Shown: positions 42,711 to 46,090 of the stretch, piece by piece
Position numbering within the stretch: the stretch's first letter is position 1
Layout: every line of letters starts with the position of its first letter
Assembly (NCBI RefSeq): GCF_900089945.1
Contig: NZ_FLQY01000112.1
Coordinates: 1-46,090, forward strand
Length of the DNA stretch: 46,090 bases
Reading direction: 5' to 3'
Source: Candidatus Propionivibrio aalborgensis
GTDB taxonomy: Bacteria; Pseudomonadota; Gammaproteobacteria; Burkholderiales; Rhodocyclaceae
Notes under the pieces: generated by a model
Seen by the model: only the letters and a program-made list of their open reading frames with translations
Told to the model about the DNA's origin: nothing
Database searches by the model: none
Position numbers and translations under genes: made by a program

Positions 42711-42950
42711 ATGCATCAAGTGTATCTGATTCAAAGTGTTCCAGTTTATACGCGGACTTTGCCCTCGGGCGACATGGCGGTTTGGCATCCTTATAACGAA
42801 GGTATCCGCGCAATTGTCGAGCCGATCTGTCGGGGCTGCGGCTACTGGCAGGCCGAATTCAATAACTGGGTGATCAAACAACCGAGCGTGGCACGCGTAA
42901 GAAGTGATCTCGCTACCCGCGGGCGTCTCTTGCGGAAAGATCTGCCATGA
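42711..42950 (+). CDS. Small protein coupled to the CoiA-like gene
   Basis: The 79-residue protein has a pattern of Trp, Cys and basic residues (VWHPYNEGIRAIVEP, GCGYWQAEFNNWVI) similar to small HARP/DUF5710-like nucleic-acid-linked domains; this is a weak resemblance. GGAG precedes the ATG at 42711. Its stop overlaps the ATG of the CoiA-like gene by 4 nt, which indicates coupled expression and perhaps joint function. Function unknown. Confidence 0.6.
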   Translation: MHQVYLIQSVPVYTRTLPSGDMAVWHPYNEGIRAIVEPICRGCGYWQAEFNNWVIKQPSVARVRSDLATRGRLLRKDLP

Positions 42951-43573
42951 GGATTCCGTGGGCCATCGACATGAAGACCGGCGATTGGCTGAGAGCCGAT
43001 CGTGCGGAGTATCGGGGTGAGCGTGGACGGTACCGCTGTACTGACAAACACTGTGATCGAGAGCTCACCGTTGCCAGAAGCAAGCGAGGTCGCCAACACT
43101 TCAAACACTTTCGGAACAGTGGTGCAGATGGCTGTGTGTTCGGCCGTCACGGCACGAGCGTTCATCAGACTGCGATTCGCCTTTTGGCGGTCCGTTTTTC
43201 TGAAGCAATGGCTGGACATGTGCCCATGCCACTGTTCCTGTTTTCAACACCAAGCGGACCCCGCCTGGTGTCGCCGTTTATACGAGCCTGCCGCGTTCTT
43301 GATGAATGGATATGTCCGGAATCGGGGCGTCGGGCTGATTTGGCTCTCCTCGATGGCGAGGGAATACCTGTGTTGCTGATTGAGGTTTGCCACTCGAATG
43401 CGGTCAACGTGGAGAAACGGCAAGACCTCAGTGGTTATTGGTGGATCGAGGTCGATGCGCGGCATGTGCTTGAGGATCTGGATATGCTCAATATCCGTGC
43501 TCATGGCGGTTTGCCGCGCATGCTGGCAGCTGTATGGGAGGAACGATCCCTTTTTGAGAACGAATGCATCTGA
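42947..43573 (+). CDS. CoiA-like protein with PD-(D/E)XK-type nuclease motif
   Basis: The 208-residue protein starts with a Cys/His region (C31, C36, H51, H54, C63, H73) like the N-terminal zinc-finger-like part of competence CoiA and related proteins, followed by a restriction-endonuclease-like core: GRRADLALLDGEGIPVLLIEV with D131 and E146. The third catalytic residue, usually Lys or Gln, is not obvious (VCHS follows). It may be a DNA- or RNA-acting nuclease in recombination or defence. It is coupled to the small gene upstream; the NYN-LOTUS gene follows after 82 bp. Confidence 0.72.
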   Translation: MRIPWAIDMKTGDWLRADRAEYRGERGRYRCTDKHCDRELTVARSKRGRQHFKHFRNSGADGCVFGRHGTSVHQTAIRLLAVRFSEAMAGHVPMPLFLFSTPSGPRLVSPFIRACRVLDEWICPESGRRADLALLDGEGIPVLLIEVCHSNAVNVEKRQDLSGYWWIEVDARHVLEDLDMLNIRAHGGLPRMLAAVWEERSLFENECI

Positions 43574-43655
43574 ATCGGGCACTTATGTTATGGATTTTTT
43601 CCGCGTTCAAACACTGACGTATATCATGACAGTTCTATCTTTTGGAGTATGAAGG

Positions 43656-44438
43656 ATGGTTGCGTCTACCCTCCCCGGCGAGTCTCGCGTTGCTGTTCTG
43701 GTCGATTGTGACAATACAAGCCCCGAAATTCTCGAATTCGCACTTCGGGTTGTTGCGCAATTCGGCCGCGTTGTGCTGCGCCGGGGTTACGGAAACCACT
43801 CCACGCTCGCGAATAAATGGCAGGAGGCTCTCGTTCGATTGGCCTTCACGCCTTGCCTTCAATATCAGTACGCCTCGGGCAAGAATACTGCAGACATTGC
43901 TCTGGCTCTCGATGCGATAGAAGCGATGTTTGATCACCGGGCTGATACCTTTTGTCTGGTAACCAGCGATTCCGATTTCGCTTACTTGTGCAGAAAACTC
44001 CGCGAGCGGGGGGCAACTGTTTGCATCGTTGGCGAGATCAAGACTCCTGACGCTCTACGAAATGCATCCGATCAGTTTTTTGAGTGGCAGCCCTCCGAGC
44101 CGGCTTCAGATGGGAGCGAACATAACGGAAACAAAGTCGCTACAGCGAAGCCTGATCCAGTAAAGGCTCCACCTGTGCCCGTTGTAAAACGTCGGCCAAA
44201 ATTCGTCGTTGAGGCAGTGTCCCTGCTTGCCAGCGATACATCCGAAGGCAAAGTTGGTTTGAGTGCCTTGGGTCAGTATTTGAAGCGCACGGATCCCGCA
44301 TTTTCTCCAACCACCTATGGGCATTCCGGATTGCTGGATATGCTCAAGACCTACGACCTTTTGGCGCTAAAAAAGGCGGAGGGCGGTCACTACACGGTGG
44401 GGCTCAATACCAAGAACGAGGCAGACACCAGCAACTAG
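43656..44438 (+). CDS. NYN-domain protein with C-terminal LOTUS/OST-HTH domain
   Basis: The N-terminal NYN (PIN-like) domain (about 10-145) has acidic residues D17 and D19 in VDCDN, D80 in NTADIAL, and D105/D107 in VTSDSDF, the usual metal-binding set of NYN ribonucleases. After a Pro-rich linker (145-180), the C-terminal part (about 183-255) matches an OST-HTH/LOTUS winged helix, which binds RNA (notably G-quadruplex RNA in some eukaryotic members). GGAG lies 8 nt before the ATG. It should cut or bind RNA; the target is unknown. Confidence 0.82.
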   Translation: MVASTLPGESRVAVLVDCDNTSPEILEFALRVVAQFGRVVLRRGYGNHSTLANKWQEALVRLAFTPCLQYQYASGKNTADIALALDAIEAMFDHRADTFCLVTSDSDFAYLCRKLRERGATVCIVGEIKTPDALRNASDQFFEWQPSEPASDGSEHNGNKVATAKPDPVKAPPVPVVKRRPKFVVEAVSLLASDTSEGKVGLSALGQYLKRTDPAFSPTTYGHSGLLDMLKTYDLLALKKAEGGHYTVGLNTKNEADTSN

Positions 44439-44802
44439 CCTCCAGCTCTAGCTTGTCGGATTGCGCTCATAAACAGGGACTTCTCTTGAAGAACTGAATA
44501 GTGTTCCGATATCCCGTAGTCGGCCAAAGCCGACCGTGAGCCTGCGGTCTGTGTCGGGCGGCAATGCGACGGTTACCTGCCGTACAGATGCTGATGGCGG
44601 TCAATGACCGTTTGCCACTTTAGGCTACAGCCGGATCCGACCCAAAGCCGAAGTTCGCGGTATGGGAAAGCGGACGGTCAGAAAAGCGGCGCCCAGCGAC
44701 TGAAAGAGGTAAACGACCAGTTCAGACAGCAGTGTGTGTTTCAATGCTGTGACATGCTTACGGTATTAGATTTGCGATGCACAAAAGCGAGCGATTGACC
44801 CT
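44439..44802. other. Spacer with a hairpin and one copy of a 23-bp repeat
   Basis: No gene is convincing here. There is a small stem-loop GTCGGC-CAAA-GCCGAC (44519-44534) and the left copy of a 23-bp repeat (44622-44644). The composition is more mixed than the core genome. Confidence 0.45.
44622..44644 (+). repeat. 23-bp direct repeat, left copy
   Basis: AGGCTACAGCCGGATCCGAC plus CCA; it matches 22 of 23 bases of a copy at 45742-45764 in the same orientation. The two copies bracket the cupin gene and its spacers. Confidence 0.7.
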
Positions 44803-45153
44803 TCAAATTGGTTCATAGCCCGCAGCAAGCGGGGCAACAACTGAAATGAAACGCAATGGATCACCGCTTGTGCAAAGAACACCATGCACTTGACCCTTTT
44901 GAGCAACGACAACATCACCAGTAACAATTGAAACAGTGAGGCCTTGCGCGTCGACTTGATATAGACCTTGCCCAGAAAGTATTGTCCAAGTGTCTTGACC
45001 TTCTGGATGGGTGTGTGGCGCGATTCTCTGTCCCGGCTCGACGTGCCAAGCCACAATAGTTGAGTGTTCTGATTCGACGATAACTGAACGAATCGGTTCA
45101 CCTTCCGATGGTTGCATATAGTCGTTTGAGGGATATACGCGTTGATTGGTCAT
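44803..45153 (-). CDS. Small cupin-domain protein
   Basis: The 116-residue single-domain cupin has motif 1 with HTHPEGQDTW and the second His in KGQVHGV, so a metal site is likely. It could be a small isomerase, dioxygenase-like enzyme or sensor; the sequence does not tell. It stands alone on the minus strand in the accessory region. Its codon and base usage look less GC-rich than in the core genes. Confidence 0.82.
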   Translation of the reverse strand: MTNQRVYPSNDYMQPSEGEPIRSVIVESEHSTIVAWHVEPGQRIAPHTHPEGQDTWTILSGQGLYQVDAQGLTVSIVTGDVVVAQKGQVHGVLCTSGDPLRFISVVAPLAAGYEPI

Positions 45154-45875
45154 TTCTTGTTCTCAAAATACTGTTGAACACCGGGAAGGTTTACGCCGAA
45201 CATCGGTGACTTTTTTGTCGGTAGCAGTTTTGCTATATGACTCCGGCGCCTGCTCCAAAACTTGCCGTCACATTTGCGCGGAACGCCCCTTCGCAAGTGG
45301 TTTTTCACCGCTTGGCAACTGTTCTCATACAGGACCAGAATCCGTTAGAAGCGGCTTTCACACAAACAGAGCATAGGCATACTCCCAGTAAGCTTCAATG
45401 ACTACTGTTGGGCCAAGTCTTGGATGGCTGCTAGTGGCCGATAGTACGCTTACGTCATTGCTCCGTAAAGCCGACATGGAGTAATCTAGCTCCTCAAGCG
45501 AAGGTCCGTTATCGGACGCATTGCCTACCGTCACTTTCGGCCATGGCCAGCCGTAGCAGCTCCGAAGAATCGAGCTTCGCGAACGGCAGATAACTGATTT
45601 GATAACGGCCGCTCAGTCCGTAGTAGGTCGGCCCGTTCCTCGACCTGAACCGCCATCAAAAATCCGGCCCGATACCGTCAGCAATGGGCAGGTCAGCAGT
45701 CACAGGGCGGGAAGTCACACCGACTGACCTCGTGGCACATCAGGCTACAGCCGGACCCGACCCATGCCGCCCAGTCTTCCATCGGGAACCAATATCACGT
45801 CCTGACGTACAATTAGGACGACTGGCTGCGCCTCCTCAGGGTGCTGAAGCGAGAACAAGAATTTGGGAGGACACA
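45154..45875. other. 722-bp spacer upstream of the SIR2 gene
   Basis: No gene is convincing. The right 23-bp repeat copy lies at 45742-45764. A -10-like TACAAT at 45808-45813, inside a short dyad (GTCCT 45799, AGGAC 45815), may belong to the SIR2 promoter; no good -35 is seen. Confidence 0.4.
45742..45764 (+). repeat. 23-bp direct repeat, right copy
   Basis: AGGCTACAGCCGGACCCGAC plus CCA; one base differs from the left copy at 44622-44644. Confidence 0.7.
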
Positions 45876-46090
45876 GTGGATATACCTCATCACCTAATAG
45901 AGCAGATTCGTGCTGGCAAGACGATCCTCTTTCTTGGTGCTGGTGCATCTTTCGGAGCAACTTCGCCGACGCCTCCAATCAGTCCTCCGTCAGGCAAGGA
46001 TCTGAGTCGATTGCTTTCAGATAAGTTTCTATTGCTTCGGCCCGATGAAGTATTAAGCGGCATACCTGACGCGCCGGTCTTGGAAGTAGC
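45876..46090 (+). CDS. SIR2-domain protein, N-terminal part (cut by window edge)
   Basis: A GTG start with GGGAGG five bases upstream opens a frame that runs off the right edge. The 71 visible residues include TILFLGAGASFGATSP, the NAD-binding GAGxS signature of SIR2-like proteins, followed by a Pro-rich loop and GKDLSRLLSDKF. SIR2 proteins of this kind occur in antiphage systems, where they deplete NAD+ during infection. The C-terminal effector or sensor domains are not visible, so the system type cannot be named. Confidence 0.75.
   Translation, partial: MDIPHHLIEQIRAGKTILFLGAGASFGATSPTPPISPPSGKDLSRLLSDKFLLLRPDEVLSGIPDAPVLEV

Noticed and set aside
1-46090. CRISPR arrays, rRNA genes, insertion sequences and prophage genes
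   Set aside because: None seen: no regularly spaced repeats, no transposase or integrase motifs and no rRNA-like stretches in the window.

Overview
The window looks like a chromosomal segment of a GC-rich betaproteobacterium, most likely in or near the Rhodocyclales (Accumulibacter, Dechloromonas or Propionivibrio type). This rests on gene content only: a split his operon, an oxyR/katA pair, many c-type cytochromes, an FNR-type promoter and a complete pel cluster. The genus is an inference.

Layout. 1-0.8 kb: tail of a membrane protein gene. 1.0-5.9 kb: a divergent redox locus. On the minus strand lie a high-spin cytochrome (SHP), a diheme cytochrome c (DHC) and a cytochrome b/flavin reductase. 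On the plus strand lie a PepSY protein, a response regulator and a histidine kinase. Between them is a regular array of four hexamers at 11-bp steps, which looks like the regulator's own binding site. 6.2-8.8 kb: a protein with Asp-rich, EF-hand-like loops and a lytic transglycosylase. 8.9-13.0 kb (minus): a three-gene membrane electron-transfer module (Tat-exported ferredoxin, NrfD-like quinone subunit, triheme cytochrome) with no catalytic subunit, followed by a small unknown gene and an atypical hemerythrin. An exact FNR box sits at -41.5 from the inferred start of transcription. 13.4-15.1 kb: a DUF2092 protein with a coupled small protein, and a small lipoprotein. 15.1-19.8 kb (minus): a branched-chain amino-acid-type ABC importer (livG-livF-livK-livH-livM). 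19.9-22.5 kb: oxyR and catalase, divergent. 22.5-27.0 kb: hisC (minus), then hisBHAFI (plus). 27.1-39.6 kb: pelABCDEFG for the Pel exopolysaccharide, with a PelD that keeps the c-di-GMP-binding RxxD.

39.6-46.1 kb is an accessory region with wide spacers, many palindromes and unrelated small genes. It holds a DUF1778/GNAT toxin-antitoxin pair, a short DUF4236 protein, a membrane protein with a C-terminal Cys cluster, a small protein coupled to a CoiA-like nuclease, a NYN-LOTUS (putative RNase) protein, a cupin flanked by a 23-bp direct repeat, and at the right edge the start of a SIR2-domain protein of the type common in antiphage systems. The CoiA-like/NYN-LOTUS group and the SIR2 gene are the best candidates for an undescribed nucleic-acid-processing or defence system. 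No catalytic or phenotypic claim can be made from sequence alone.
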